Below, one piece after another: positions 17,024 through 25,800 of a stretch of DNA of 64,000 nt. Below the pieces are notes generated by a model. It had not been told where the DNA came from. It did not search any database and saw nothing but the letters and a program-made list of their open reading frames with translations. Made by a program: the position numbers and the translations under genes. The stretch is from Agrococcus baldri (GTDB lineage Bacteria > Actinomycetota > Actinomycetes > Actinomycetales > Microbacteriaceae), in NCBI GenBank assembly GCA_007988785.1, contig BJUU01000008.1, forward strand, positions 1 to 64,000. The letters run 5' to 3'. The stretch's first letter is position 1. Each line of letters starts with the position of its first letter.

Positions 17024-17776
17024 CTACCGCGCGGTGTAGCCGCCGTCGACCGCGATCGAGGCGCCGGTGACGTATGCCGCCTCGGGCGAGGCCAGGTAGG
17101 CGACCGCCGCAGCGACATCTGCGGGGGTCGCGAGCCGGCCGAGCGGGATGTCGGCGAGCGTGTCGCCGAGCGCCTTCTCGGGGTCCGGCTGGTCGGCCAG
17201 CCAATCCTCGATCAGCGGCGTCAGCGCCATGCCCGGCGCCACGGCGTTCACGCGGATGTCGTGCGGCGCCAGCTCGACCGCCGCGCCCTTCGTGTAGGCG
17301 GCCAGCGCCCCCTTGGAGGCCGTGTAGGTCGTCAGCGTCGGCACGCCGGAGGAGGCCAGCCGCGAGAGCATGGTGATGATGGCGCCGCCGGAGCCCTGCG
17401 CGATCATCGCGCGGGCCGCCGCAGCGGTCATCGTCATCGCCGCGATGGCGTTGAGCGCGAAGACCTCGGTGAGCTCCTCCGGCGGGGTGTCGACGATGAG
17501 GCCCGCGTGCCTGCGCCCCGCGTTGTTGACGAGCACGTCGAGGCGGCCGAAGGCATCCGTCACCTCCTGCACGATGCGATCGGGCACGCCCGGCTCGGTG
17601 AGGTCGCCCGCGACGAACAGCGCGTCGCCGAGCAGGGCGGCGACGTCATCGGCGGGCGCGCGTCGGCCCGTCACGGCCACGCGCATGCCGTCGGCCTGCA
17701 GCCGCGCGGCGATCTCGGCGCCGAAGCCGGAGGTGCCGCCCGTGACGAGGGCGACGCGAGTGCTGTCGGTGGTCAT
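17024..17776 (-). CDS. SDR-family oxidoreductase A
   Basis: This 250-residue classical short-chain dehydrogenase has TGGTSGFG for NAD(P) binding, NNAG, a catalytic serine in TMLSRLAS, the YTASK catalytic pair and the C-terminal VDGGY ending. It is convergent with the YhcG gene and follows the amidohydrolase 17787-19424 by 10 nt, so the two form a minus-strand operon. A second SDR at 29734-30501 is strikingly similar, sharing SRLAS.GVP and [11 protein letters not shown] among others, which points to a duplicated catabolic function. The substrate is unknown. Confidence 0.9.
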   Translation of the reverse strand: MTTDSTRVALVTGGTSGFGAEIAARLQADGMRVAVTGRRAPADDVAALLGDALFVAGDLTEPGVPDRIVQEVTDAFGRLDVLVNNAGRRHAGLIVDTPPEELTEVFALNAIAAMTMTAAAARAMIAQGSGGAIITMLSRLASSGVPTLTTYTASKGALAAYTKGAAVELAPHDIRVNAVAPGMALTPLIEDWLADQPDPEKALGDTLADIPLGRLATPADVAAAVAYLASPEAAYVTGASIAVDGGYTAR

Positions 17777-17786
17777 CGGATGCCCT

Positions 17787-19424
17787 TCAGCCGAGCTCGG
17801 CGTCGCGGTGGGTGAAGGCGCCGCCGGCGATCGTCGCGCGCACCGGGATGGCGCTGATCTCGCCGGCGTCGACCTCGCTCGGGTGAGCGCCCAGCAGCAC
17901 CAGATCGGCGAGCTGGCCCGGCGCCAGCCGGCCCTTCTGCGCCTGCTGGCCCGTCACCTCGGCAGAGCCGACCGTCGCGGCGTGCACGGCCTCGTCGACC
18001 GAGATGCGCTCGTGCTCGCCATAGACGAGGCCCTCCTCGCTGATGCGCTGCACGAACGCCTGGATGCCCAGCAGCGGCGCACCCGCCGCGACCGGCCGGT
18101 CGGAGGAGAACGCGAGCGGCATCCCCGCGTCGAGCTGGCTGCGCGCCCGGATGGACAGCGCGCCGCGCTGCTCGCCGACGGGCCCGCGGATGCCCTCGCC
18201 GAACGAGGGGATGAAGCTCGGCTGCACGACGCACGCGATGCGCAGCGCCGCGAGCCGCTCGAGCTGGTCGGGCCGCACGACCATGCCGTGCTCGACCCGG
18301 TTGGGGACGGATGGGGTGCCGTGCGCCCGCACGGCGGCCTCGATCGCGTCGAGGGCGAAGTCGAGCGCCGCGTCGCCGACGGCGTGCAGCGCGAGCGACC
18401 AGCCGGCGGCCGCCGCCTCCAGCACCCGCGTGCGCATCGCCTCGGGGTCGTCCTGCAGGTAGCCGTGGTAGCCGGGGCAGCCCTCGTACTCCTCCCGCAT
18501 CTGCGCCGTGCGGCCCAGGATCGAGCCGTCGGTGAACACCTTCACGGGCCCCAGCTGCAGCCACTCGTCGCCCCAGCCGGTGCGCATGCCGGCGCCGAAG
18601 CCGCGCCGTGCCGGCTCCTCGTCGTGGCCTGCGATCGCGCCGAGCGCATCCATCACCGGCATCACCTGCATGCGGGTGCGCAGCCTGCCGGCGTCGCGCG
18701 CGGCCTGGTAGGCGGCGAGCTCTGCCGGGGCGTGACCGATCCAGCCGCCGGCGACCCCCGCATCCGTCACGCTCGTCAGGCCCTCGCGCGCGTAGTGCTC
18801 GGTGGCGAGCTGCAGCGCCTGCTCGATGGCGGCGAGCGGGTAGGGGAGCAGGATGTCCTGCACGAGCTTCATGGCGCGCTCCTCGAGCACGCCGGTGGGG
18901 CGGCCGGTCTCGTCGACGCGGATGACGCCGCCCTCCATGGCGGGCACGTCGCGGTCGCCGACGCCGGCGAGCGCGAGGCCGCGGGCGCTCGCCTGCCCCG
19001 AGTGGCCGGAGGCGTGCTTGATCCATACGGGCCGGCCGCCGCTCGCCGCGTCGAGGCGCTCGCGGTCGGGGTGGGTGCTGCCCAGCAGCACCGGGTTGTA
19101 GCCGGCGGCGACCACCCAGTCGCCGGGCTTCGTGCTCGCGGCCTGGGCCTCGATGGCGGCGTAGATGTCGTCGAAGGAGGCCACCGCAGAGAGGTCGGCC
19201 TCCATGAGCGTGGTGCCGAACCAGACGCTGTGGGCGTGCACGTCGTTGAAGCCCGGCAGCACCGCGAGCCCGCCGGCGTCGATCGTCTCGCGCGCATCCA
19301 GGCCCTCGACGTCGTCGTCGAGCGCCACCACGCGGCCATGCAGTACGGCGAGGGATCGGGCATGCGGATGCGCGGCGTCGCGGGTGTCGATGCGCGCGTT
19401 CCGCACGATCAGGTCGACCTTCAT
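17787..19424 (-). CDS. YtcJ-type metal-dependent amidohydrolase
   Basis: This 545-residue amidohydrolase-3 family protein (YtcJ/NfdA-like exoenzyme group) has FNDVHAH (H63, H65), a probable carbamylated-lysine region at GPVKVFTDGS, a mid-barrel histidine in LALHAVGDAA, NRVEHGM, and the metal-binding Asp in AFSSDRPV. Members hydrolyse N-substituted formamides and related C-N bonds. The start is ATG 19424 with AAGGAG (19432-19437 on the opposite strand). It is divergent from an MHS-type transporter, which may import its substrate, and is followed by SDR A. Confidence 0.85.
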   Translation of the reverse strand: MKVDLIVRNARIDTRDAAHPHARSLAVLHGRVVALDDDVEGLDARETIDAGGLAVLPGFNDVHAHSVWFGTTLMEADLSAVASFDDIYAAIEAQAASTKPGDWVVAAGYNPVLLGSTHPDRERLDAASGGRPVWIKHASGHSGQASARGLALAGVGDRDVPAMEGGVIRVDETGRPTGVLEERAMKLVQDILLPYPLAAIEQALQLATEHYAREGLTSVTDAGVAGGWIGHAPAELAAYQAARDAGRLRTRMQVMPVMDALGAIAGHDEEPARRGFGAGMRTGWGDEWLQLGPVKVFTDGSILGRTAQMREEYEGCPGYHGYLQDDPEAMRTRVLEAAAAGWSLALHAVGDAALDFALDAIEAAVRAHGTPSVPNRVEHGMVVRPDQLERLAALRIACVVQPSFIPSFGEGIRGPVGEQRGALSIRARSQLDAGMPLAFSSDRPVAAGAPLLGIQAFVQRISEEGLVYGEHERISVDEAVHAATVGSAEVTGQQAQKGRLAPGQLADLVLLGAHPSEVDAGEISAIPVRATIAGGAFTHRDAELG

Positions 19425-19502
19425 CGGCTGGCTCCTTCGAACGGATGCGCGGCCCGGCCCGCCACGGGAACGATCCGGGGACGAAACACGCGCGTCACAA
19501 AC

Positions 19503-19530
19503 ATCATATGTACTATCTACACCACGGCAA
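19503..19530 (-). promoter_or_regulatory. Sigma-70-like promoter for the YtcJ/SDR operon
   Basis: On the minus strand TTGCCG (19530-19525) and TATGAT (19508-19503) are separated by 16 bp. This A/T-rich patch stands out in the 154-bp divergent region and lies about 80 bp before the amidohydrolase start. Confidence 0.45.
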
Positions 19531-19578
19531 CGAAGCCGAACCCGTGGCACCCCGCCCGTCCCCCCGGAGATGCAACCT

Positions 19579-20916
19579 ATGGCAACCAGCACCGCACCCA
19601 GCTCCCCATCCGCAGCCCAGGCCGACGTGAAGCGCCTGCGCCGCGTCGCGACCACGTCCTTCATGGGCACCGCGATGGAGTGGTACGACTACTTCATCTA
19701 CGGCCTGCTCGCCGCGCTCGTGTTCGACGAGCTCTTCTTCCCGAGCTTCGACCCCGCCGTCGGCACCGTGCTCGCGCTGCTCTCGTTCGGCATCGGCTTC
19801 ATCGCCAGGCCCGTCGGCGCGATCCTCTTCGGCCACCTCGGCGACCGCATCGGCCGCAAGAAGACGCTCATCATCACGCTGCTGGTGATCGGCCTCTCGA
19901 CCGGCATCATCGGCCTGCTGCCGACCTTCGACGCCATCGGCTTCGCCGCGCCCATCATCCTCACCACGCTGCGCTTCATCCAGGGCCTCTCGCTCGGCGG
20001 CGAGTGGAGCGGCGCCGTGCTGCTCGCGGTCGAGCACGCGCCGGCCAAGCAGCGCGCCTTCTACGGCGCCATGCCGCAGTACGGCTCGCCCGTCGGCACG
20101 CTCGTCTCCTCGGCCGTCGTCGCCCTCGTGACGCTGCTGCCCGAGGATCAGCTGCTCGCCTGGGGCTGGCGCATCCCCTTCCTGCTCTCGTTCGTCTTCC
20201 TCGCCGTCGCGCTCTACATGCGCCTGCGGGTCGAGGAGTCGCCGGTGTTCACCGACGTCGTGCAGGTGCAGCAGGCGCAGCAGGAGACCAAGGCGAAGCT
20301 GCCGCTGATCGAGGTGTTCCGCCACGCGGGCGGCCGCGTGCTGATCGTCATCGCCACCGTGCTGTTCGCCTCTGGCGGCTTCTTCCTCATGACCACCTAC
20401 GCGGTGAGCTTCGGCACCGGCGAGCTCGGCATGGAGCCGTGGAAGCTGCTCACCGCCACGATGATCGGCGCCGTGCTCGAGGCGATCGGCATCTACGTCG
20501 GCGCGAAGCTCGGCGACCGCTGGGGCGCCTGGAAGACGGTCGCCTTCGGCGGCATCCTCGCGCTCGTGCTCGTCGTGCCGATCGCCCTCATGCTGGGCTC
20601 GGGCGTCGAGGTGCTCGTGATCGCCGCGGTCGCGCTCGGCATCGGCATGCTCGGCATCCCCTACGGCCCGCTCGGCACCATGCTCTCCGAGCTCTTCAGC
20701 GCCCGCTACCGCTACTCGGGCGTCGCCGTCTCGTACAACATCGGCGGGCTCATCGGCGGCTTCGTGCCCTCGATCGCCGGAGCCTTCGCGCTCGCGGTCG
20801 GCAGCGCCGTCGTCGTCATCCCGGTGCTGCTGGGCATCATCATGGCGCTGTGCGTCGTCGGCGGCCTCATCGCCGGCCGCGTGCTCTCGCGCCAGCAGGA
20901 GACGATCGCGGCCTGA
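19579..20916 (+). CDS. MFS transporter, metabolite:H+ symporter (MHS) family
   Basis: This 445-residue, 12-helix MFS protein has the MHS signature near the start (MGTAMEWYDYFIYG), the loop 2-3 motif GHLGDRIGRKKTLI and RFIQGLSLGGEWSGA. MHS carriers take up carboxylates and related small polar solutes. The start is ATG 19579 with GGAG 9 nt upstream; ATG 19570 is a weaker alternative. It is divergent from the YtcJ operon and followed by a GntR gene, with a strong hairpin between them. Confidence 0.9.
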   Translation: MATSTAPSSPSAAQADVKRLRRVATTSFMGTAMEWYDYFIYGLLAALVFDELFFPSFDPAVGTVLALLSFGIGFIARPVGAILFGHLGDRIGRKKTLIITLLVIGLSTGIIGLLPTFDAIGFAAPIILTTLRFIQGLSLGGEWSGAVLLAVEHAPAKQRAFYGAMPQYGSPVGTLVSSAVVALVTLLPEDQLLAWGWRIPFLLSFVFLAVALYMRLRVEESPVFTDVVQVQQAQQETKAKLPLIEVFRHAGGRVLIVIATVLFASGGFFLMTTYAVSFGTGELGMEPWKLLTATMIGAVLEAIGIYVGAKLGDRWGAWKTVAFGGILALVLVVPIALMLGSGVEVLVIAAVALGIGMLGIPYGPLGTMLSELFSARYRYSGVAVSYNIGGLIGGFVPSIAGAFALAVGSAVVVIPVLLGIIMALCVVGGLIAGRVLSRQQETIAA

Positions 20917-20923
20917 CGCCCGC

Positions 20924-20959
20924 GCCGCTGCGCCGCCGGAGCCACGGCGGCGCAGCGGC
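20924..20959. terminator. Strong 15-bp stem-loop after the MHS transporter
   Basis: A perfect 15-bp G/C-rich stem (20924-20938 with 20945-20959) with a 6-nt loop begins 7 bp after the transporter stop. It is probably a terminator without a U tract. Confidence 0.6.
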
Positions 20960-21015
20960 CTCGGCATCCGCAGCGCGTGGATACGATCGATCGCCGCAGT
21001 CGAGAAGGAGAGCCC

Positions 21016-21789
21016 ATGACCGTGAGCCCAGCGGTGCGCAGCGCCTGGTCGGGCGTCTCGACCACGGTCGGCGACCTCAAGAGCGACCGCGTGCGGATCC
21101 TGCTCGAGCAGCAGATCCTCAGCGGCGAGCTGCCGCCCGGCACCCTGCTGCCGCGCGAGCCAGAGCTGTGCGAGGCGCTCGGCGTCAGCCGCACCGTGCT
21201 GCGCGACGCCGTGCGCGCGCTGGTCGCGAAGGGACTGCTGACGGTGCGGCAGGGCCGCGGCACCATGGTCGCCGAGCCGAGCGACGAGGCCTTCGCCACC
21301 GCCATGGTGGCGCTGCTGTCGCGCTCGACCGTGACGGTGGGCGACGTGATGGATGCGCGCATCACGGTCGAGACGATGCTCGTGCGGCTGGCGGCGGCGG
21401 CCGGCACCGACGCCGACTGGGCCGAGCTCGAGCGCACCGAGCGCGCCCTCATCGACGCCATCGGCGCATCCGACGACGCCGCGGCGCACGCCGCGCACGC
21501 CGCCTTCCACGCCGGCATCCTGCACGCCACCCACCAGCCGGCGCTCGAGCTCATGCTCGGCCCGATGAACAAGGTGGCGCTGCTCACCGGCACCACCTCG
21601 GTGCGGCGCGGCGCGATGGAGGACTGGGATCTGGGCGCGCACCGGGCGATCCTCGAGGCGCTCAGGCTCGGCGACGCCGACGCCGCCGAGCAGGCGATGC
21701 GCGAGCACTTTGCCGGGCTCGAGCGCCGGCCCGTGTACCTCGGGCTGCTCGACCAGCCCTTCGCGCAGGCCTACTTCGGCGCGCCGTAG
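21016..21789 (+). CDS. GntR-family (FadR/FCD) transcriptional regulator
   Basis: This 257-residue regulator has an N-terminal GntR winged helix (about 15-85, with LPREPELCEALGVSRTVLRDAVRAL and GRGTMV). An all-helical FCD effector domain follows (about 95-240), with the metal/ligand histidines suggested by HAAFHAGIL and the later AHRAILEAL. AGAAGGAG directly precedes ATG 21016. FCD regulators respond to organic acids or sugar acids. It probably controls the adjacent transporter and amidohydrolase genes; no palindromic operator was recognised with confidence. Confidence 0.9.
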   Translation: MTVSPAVRSAWSGVSTTVGDLKSDRVRILLEQQILSGELPPGTLLPREPELCEALGVSRTVLRDAVRALVAKGLLTVRQGRGTMVAEPSDEAFATAMVALLSRSTVTVGDVMDARITVETMLVRLAAAAGTDADWAELERTERALIDAIGASDDAAAHAAHAAFHAGILHATHQPALELMLGPMNKVALLTGTTSVRRGAMEDWDLGAHRAILEALRLGDADAAEQAMREHFAGLERRPVYLGLLDQPFAQAYFGAP

Positions 21790-21806
21790 GCCGCCGCCCC
21801 GGCGGC
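21790..21806. terminator. GC-rich hairpin between convergent GntR and monooxygenase genes
   Basis: GCCGCC and GGCGGC form a 6-bp stem with a 5-nt loop, directly after the GntR stop. It is short, so the call is tentative. Confidence 0.35.
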
Positions 21807-21813
21807 GCCGGAC

Positions 21814-23199
21814 TCAGGCCGGCACGCGAGCTCGCCGGTAGCTCGCCCCGCGATGGTCGGCGGGCAGCGTCGGGCCGGCGCCCGAGATCGCCTCGCGCAG
21901 CGTCAGCCCCGTCGGCGCGTCCGCCTCCTCCGGCAGCAGCCCCCGCCGTCGCAGCTCGGGCGTGACGAGTGCCGCGAAGCGCTCGAAGTCGGCCGGCCGC
22001 ACGGCGCCCGCGATGTTGAAGCCGTCGACGCCCGACTCGGCCTGCCAGCGCTCGAGCTCGTCGACCACGGTCGCCGGCGAGCCGACGATCACGGGGCCGC
22101 GGCCGCCGATCGCCACGAACTCGGCCAGGTCGCGCACCGTCCAGGTGCGGCCGGGCGAGAGCGTCGTGAACGACGCGAGCGCCGAGTGGTTGGCCTCGGT
22201 CTGCACGTGCTCGAGCGGCGCATCCGGGTCGAGCCCGGCCAGGTCGACGCCCGTCCAGCCGCCGAAGAGCGCGAGCGCGCCCTCGATGTCGACGTGCTGC
22301 CGGTAGGCCGCCAGCCGCGCCTCGGCCTCCTCGTCGGTGTCTGCGACGACGACGGTCGCGAGCGTCAGGATGCGCACCGCATCCGCCGCCCTGCCCCGCT
22401 CGACGAGCCCGGATCGCACGCCGTCGACCCAGCCGCGCACGAGCTGCGGCGTCGAGCCCGAGAAGAAGATCGCCTCGGCGTGGTCGAGCGAGAACGACTG
22501 CCCGCGCTTCGAGGCGCCCGCCTGGAAGAGGAAGGGCGTGCCCTGCGGCCCGGGGTGCGCGAGCGCGTGCCCCGGCACCTGGAACCACTCGCCGCGATGC
22601 TCGATCGGGTGCACGCGCTCGGGGTCGAGGTAGACGCCGGCGGCCGCGTCGTCGACCACCGCGCCGGGCTCGAACGAGCCCTCGAAGAGCTTGTAGACGA
22701 CCTCCATGTACTCGTCGGCGCGGTCGTAGCGCACGTCGTGCGGCAGCTGCCGCTCGTAGCCGAGGTTGCGGGCGGCGGAATCCTGGTACGAGGTGACGAT
22801 GTTCCACGCCACCCGGCCTCCCGTGAAGTGGTCGAGCGTCGTCAGCGTGCGCGCCAGCAGGTAGGGCGCCTCGTAGGTGACCGAGGCGGTGACGCCGAAG
22901 CCGAGCCGCTCGGTGACCGCCGCCATCGCCGGCACCGCCACGAGCGGGTCGAGCACCGGGTACTGCACGCCGCCGCGCGCCGTCGCCTCGATGCCGTCGC
23001 CGTAGACGTCGTAGACGCCGGGGATGTCGGCGAGGAACAGCGCGGAGAACCCGCCCCGCTCGAGGGTGCGGGCGAGCGAGGTCCAGTACCCGAGCTCGTC
23101 GAAGCGGGTCGCCTGCGACTCGGGGTGCCGCCACAGTCCGGGCGACTGGTGGGTGGGCACGAGCATGTCGAAGGCGCTCAGCAGCAGGGGGCGGGTCAT
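21814..23199 (-). CDS. LLM-class flavin monooxygenase (NtaA/SnaA/DszA group)
   Basis: This 461-residue FMN-dependent monooxygenase is of the bacterial luciferase-like class. The pattern of the NtaA/DszA subgroup is clear: GLWRHPESQA, ALFLADIPGVYD, YEAPYLLARTLTTLDHFTGGRVAWNIVTS split over the barrel, then YEVVYKLFEGS-like and FQAGASKRG regions. These enzymes use reduced FMN from a separate reductase to cleave C-N or C-S bonds. No flavin reductase lies next to it. It overlaps the MHS transporter upstream by 4 bp, so the pair is probably an uptake and oxidation module for one substrate. Confidence 0.88.
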   Translation of the reverse strand: MTRPLLLSAFDMLVPTHQSPGLWRHPESQATRFDELGYWTSLARTLERGGFSALFLADIPGVYDVYGDGIEATARGGVQYPVLDPLVAVPAMAAVTERLGFGVTASVTYEAPYLLARTLTTLDHFTGGRVAWNIVTSYQDSAARNLGYERQLPHDVRYDRADEYMEVVYKLFEGSFEPGAVVDDAAAGVYLDPERVHPIEHRGEWFQVPGHALAHPGPQGTPFLFQAGASKRGQSFSLDHAEAIFFSGSTPQLVRGWVDGVRSGLVERGRAADAVRILTLATVVVADTDEEAEARLAAYRQHVDIEGALALFGGWTGVDLAGLDPDAPLEHVQTEANHSALASFTTLSPGRTWTVRDLAEFVAIGGRGPVIVGSPATVVDELERWQAESGVDGFNIAGAVRPADFERFAALVTPELRRRGLLPEEADAPTGLTLREAISGAGPTLPADHRGASYRRARVPA

Positions 23200-24716
23200 C
23201 GGTCGGTCCTCTCGGTCGTGGCGAGGGCGGGCTCCGGCTCGCCCTGATCGTCGGTGGGGATGCGGTCGTGCGTGCGGATGCGCTCGCTCGCGCCGCGCGC
23301 GTCGCTCGCGTCGTGCGCGCGGCCGGCACCGTGCGCCGCCGGGCCCTCGTGCAGCTCGGCCAGCTCGACGTCGCGGCGGTCGCGCGCGGGATCCTTGGCG
23401 AGCAGGGCCGCGACGACGGAGAGCGCGGCGAGCACCGACAGGTAGCCGGCGATGAGCCAGGGCGAGCGGCCGCCGGCCGCGTAGAGCAGCGCGGCGATCA
23501 ACGGCATGAGGCCGCCGCCGAGCACCGAGCCGAGCTGGTAGCCGAAGCTCACGCCCGAGTAGCGCACGTGCACCGGGAACTGCTCGGCGAACCACGCCGC
23601 CTGCGGCCCGTAGACCGAGTCGTGCGCCAGGTTGATGCCGATGATCACCACCAGCGGCAGCAGCGCGAGCGGCCCGGTGTCGAGGAAGGCGAACAGCCCC
23701 CAGCTGAAGACGCCGATCAGCAGGTAGCCGCCGATCGAGACGGCGCGGCGGCCGACGCGATCCGACAGCCACGCCCACAGCGGGGTCGAGAGCAGCCCGA
23801 TCGCCGAGGCGATCATCACCGCGGTGACGCCGATGTCGGTCTCGCCGCGCACGTCGCTGAGGTAGGAGAGCATGTAGACGGTGATGAGGAAGTAGATCGC
23901 GTTCTGCCCCAGCCGCAGCCCGATCGTGACGAGCGTGGGCCGCCAGTGGTGGCGCAGCAGCACGGCCAGCGGCGCGCGCGGCGCGGCGCCGGCGTCGCGG
24001 TGCTCGAGGAACTCGGGCGCATCCTCGACGCCCAGCCGGATCCACAGCCCGAAGCCGACCAGCACAGCGGAGGCGAGGAACGGGATGCGCCAGCCGAAGC
24101 TCGCGAACTGCTCGTCGTCGAGCAGCTGCTGCACGATGAAGAACGCGCCGGTCGCCAGCAGCATGCCGGCCGAGGAGCCCACCTGCGTGAACGAGCCGAA
24201 CAGCCCCCGCTGCCGCGCCGGCGCGTGCTCGACGCTCAGCAGCGCCGAGCCGCCCCACTCGGCGCCGGCCGAGAGGCCCTGCAGCAGCCGCAGCACGATG
24301 AGCCCGGCGAACGCCCACCAGCCGATCTGCGCGAAGGTGGGCAGCAGCCCGATGATCGCGGTCGCGACGCCCATCAGCAGCAGCGAGGCCACGAGCAGCG
24401 ACTTGCGCCCGATGCGGTCGCCGAGGTGGCCGGCGATGATGCCGCCGAGCGGCCGCACGACCACGCCGACCGCGAGCGTCGCGAACGACGCGACCGTGCC
24501 GGCGAGCGCGCTGCCCTGCGGGAAGAACTGGGTGCTGAAGATGAGGGCGGATGCGGTGCCGTAGAGGTAGAAGTCGTACCACTCGATCGTGGTGCCGACG
24601 AAGGCGGAGGAGAGCACCCGGCGCTTGCGGGCGAGGGCGCCGGCGGTGCCGCGGACGCGGTCGGATGCGGTCGGCGGCGAGCCGGGCGGCGGCGTGGCCT
24701 GATCGGTGGTCGTCAT
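23196..24716 (-). CDS. MFS transporter, MHS family, second copy
   Basis: This 506-residue MHS transporter has the GTTIEWYDFYLYG signature, GHLGDRIGRKSLL and RLLQGLSAGAEWGG. About 55 extra residues at the C-terminus (after about 440) are hydrophilic and rich in Asp, Glu, Arg and His. The start is ATG 24716. On the minus strand TACCGT ends 6 nt before it and there is no ribosome binding site, so it is probably leaderless. It is divergent from a LysR regulator and translationally coupled to the flavin monooxygenase. Confidence 0.9.
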   Translation of the reverse strand: MTTTDQATPPPGSPPTASDRVRGTAGALARKRRVLSSAFVGTTIEWYDFYLYGTASALIFSTQFFPQGSALAGTVASFATLAVGVVVRPLGGIIAGHLGDRIGRKSLLVASLLLMGVATAIIGLLPTFAQIGWWAFAGLIVLRLLQGLSAGAEWGGSALLSVEHAPARQRGLFGSFTQVGSSAGMLLATGAFFIVQQLLDDEQFASFGWRIPFLASAVLVGFGLWIRLGVEDAPEFLEHRDAGAAPRAPLAVLLRHHWRPTLVTIGLRLGQNAIYFLITVYMLSYLSDVRGETDIGVTAVMIASAIGLLSTPLWAWLSDRVGRRAVSIGGYLLIGVFSWGLFAFLDTGPLALLPLVVIIGINLAHDSVYGPQAAWFAEQFPVHVRYSGVSFGYQLGSVLGGGLMPLIAALLYAAGGRSPWLIAGYLSVLAALSVVAALLAKDPARDRRDVELAELHEGPAAHGAGRAHDASDARGASERIRTHDRIPTDDQGEPEPALATTERTDR

Positions 24717-24722
24717 GCGGCG

Positions 24723-24728
24723 ACGGTA
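24723..24728 (-). promoter_or_regulatory. -10 box of a leaderless promoter (MHS transporter 2)
   Basis: TACCGT on the minus strand ends 6 nt before ATG 24716. It faces the LysR promoter across the 78-bp divergent gap. Confidence 0.45.
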
Positions 24729-24778
24729 GTGAGGCGGTCGGGCCGTGCGCGCGGTCGGCCGTCACGAGCGGTAACACG

Positions 24779-24793
24779 GCCGTAGGCTACGGC
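24779..24793. promoter_or_regulatory. Perfect palindrome over the LysR -10 box
   Basis: GCCGTAGGCTACGGC is a perfect 15-bp palindrome ending 1 nt before the LysR start codon. It contains TAGGCT (24783-24788), a -10 box 6 nt from GTG 24795. It is a likely autoregulatory site. Confidence 0.55.
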
Positions 24794-24794
24794 T

Positions 24795-25706
24795 GTGCTC
24801 GACCTCAACCGCCTCGTGATGCTGCGGGCGGTCGCGATGCACGGCAGCATCACCGCCGCCGCGCGCGAGCTCGCCTATACGCACTCGGCGGTCTCGCAGC
24901 AGCTCGCGCTGCTCGAGCGCGAGACCGGCACCGCGCTGCTCGAGAAGGTCGGCCGCACCGCCCGCCTCACGCCCGTCGGCCTCGAGCTCGTGCGCAACAC
25001 CGAGGCGGTGCTCGCCGCGATGGAGCACGCCGAGACCGAGCTCGCCGCCTCGCACCACCAGCCGCGCGGCATCCTGACGGTCGCCGTCTACTCCTCGATC
25101 GCGCGGCTGGTGATGCCCGCCGCGCTGCGCACCCTCATGCACGAGCAGCCCGGCCTCGAGCTGCGGCTGCGCCGGCTCGACCCGCAGGAGGCGGTGCTGC
25201 AGCTGGTGGCCCGGCGCGTGGACGCGGTGATCGTCGACACCTTCTCTGGCACGCAGCTCGCACCCGCCGACACGATCGACGCGGCCGAGATCGGCCGCGA
25301 CCCGGTGCGCGGCTACCTGCCCGAGTTCCACCCGGCCGGCTCGGTCGAGCAGCTCAGCGACCTGCCGTGGGTGATGGAGCCGCCCGACGCGCCCTCCACC
25401 CAGTGGGCGATGCGGGTGTGCCGCCAGGCGGGCATCGAGCCGCGGGTCGTCTACGAGTCCTCCGACATGCTCTTCCACCTGCGGATGGTCGAGGCCGGCC
25501 TCGCGGCGGCGTTCCTGCCCGATCTCGTGGTGCGCGAGGCGCGCAGCCGGGTGGCGCCCAGCCCGCTGCTGCCGACCGAGCCCGAGCGCCGCATCCTGCT
25601 GCTCACCCGCACGGGCGCCGCCGAGCATCCGGCGTTCCGCGCCGTGCGCGGCGCGGTCGCGGCGGCGCTGTCGAAATATGTAAGCAGCACTGGCGGGAAC
25701 CCGTAA
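24795..25706 (+). CDS. LysR-family transcriptional regulator
   Basis: This 303-residue LysR-type protein has an N-terminal winged HTH (about 1-60: LNRLVMLRAVAMHGSITAAA, SAVSQQLALLERETG) and a periplasmic-binding-like effector domain (about 88-295). The start is GTG 24795. There is no ribosome binding site and the start sits 6 nt from TAGGCT, so it is probably leaderless, and a perfect palindrome overlaps the promoter. It lies between the monooxygenase module (divergent) and the aminotransferase run (same strand) and could regulate either. Confidence 0.92.
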   Translation: MLDLNRLVMLRAVAMHGSITAAARELAYTHSAVSQQLALLERETGTALLEKVGRTARLTPVGLELVRNTEAVLAAMEHAETELAASHHQPRGILTVAVYSSIARLVMPAALRTLMHEQPGLELRLRRLDPQEAVLQLVARRVDAVIVDTFSGTQLAPADTIDAAEIGRDPVRGYLPEFHPAGSVEQLSDLPWVMEPPDAPSTQWAMRVCRQAGIEPRVVYESSDMLFHLRMVEAGLAAAFLPDLVVREARSRVAPSPLLPTEPERRILLLTRTGAAEHPAFRAVRGAVAAALSKYVSSTGGNP

Positions 25707-25709
25707 GCA
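25680..25709 (+). promoter_or_regulatory. Direct repeat GTAAGCA across the LysR stop
   Basis: GTAAGCA occurs at 25680-25686 and 25703-25709, 23 bp apart, about 90 bp before the aminotransferase start. Two-turn spacing of short repeats is compatible with activator binding. Confidence 0.3.
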
Positions 25710-25800
25710 AGCGTCGCTGTACCTAACGCGTCATTCCTCGTAGCGTGGCCCTCGGCGCACCCCTCCGGGTGGCCGGACGCACGCAGCGAGGAGATCAGCG

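Noticed and set aside
19500-19520. A/T-rich patch as a GntR operator.
   Set aside because: No convincing symmetric half sites were found. The patch is better explained as the -10 region of the minus-strand operon.
17370-21965. A 1531-codon open frame on the plus strand.
   Set aside because: It runs antisense and out of frame through the SDR, amidohydrolase, MHS and GntR genes, all of which have clear family motifs. The long frame is a by-product of very high G+C at codon position 3.
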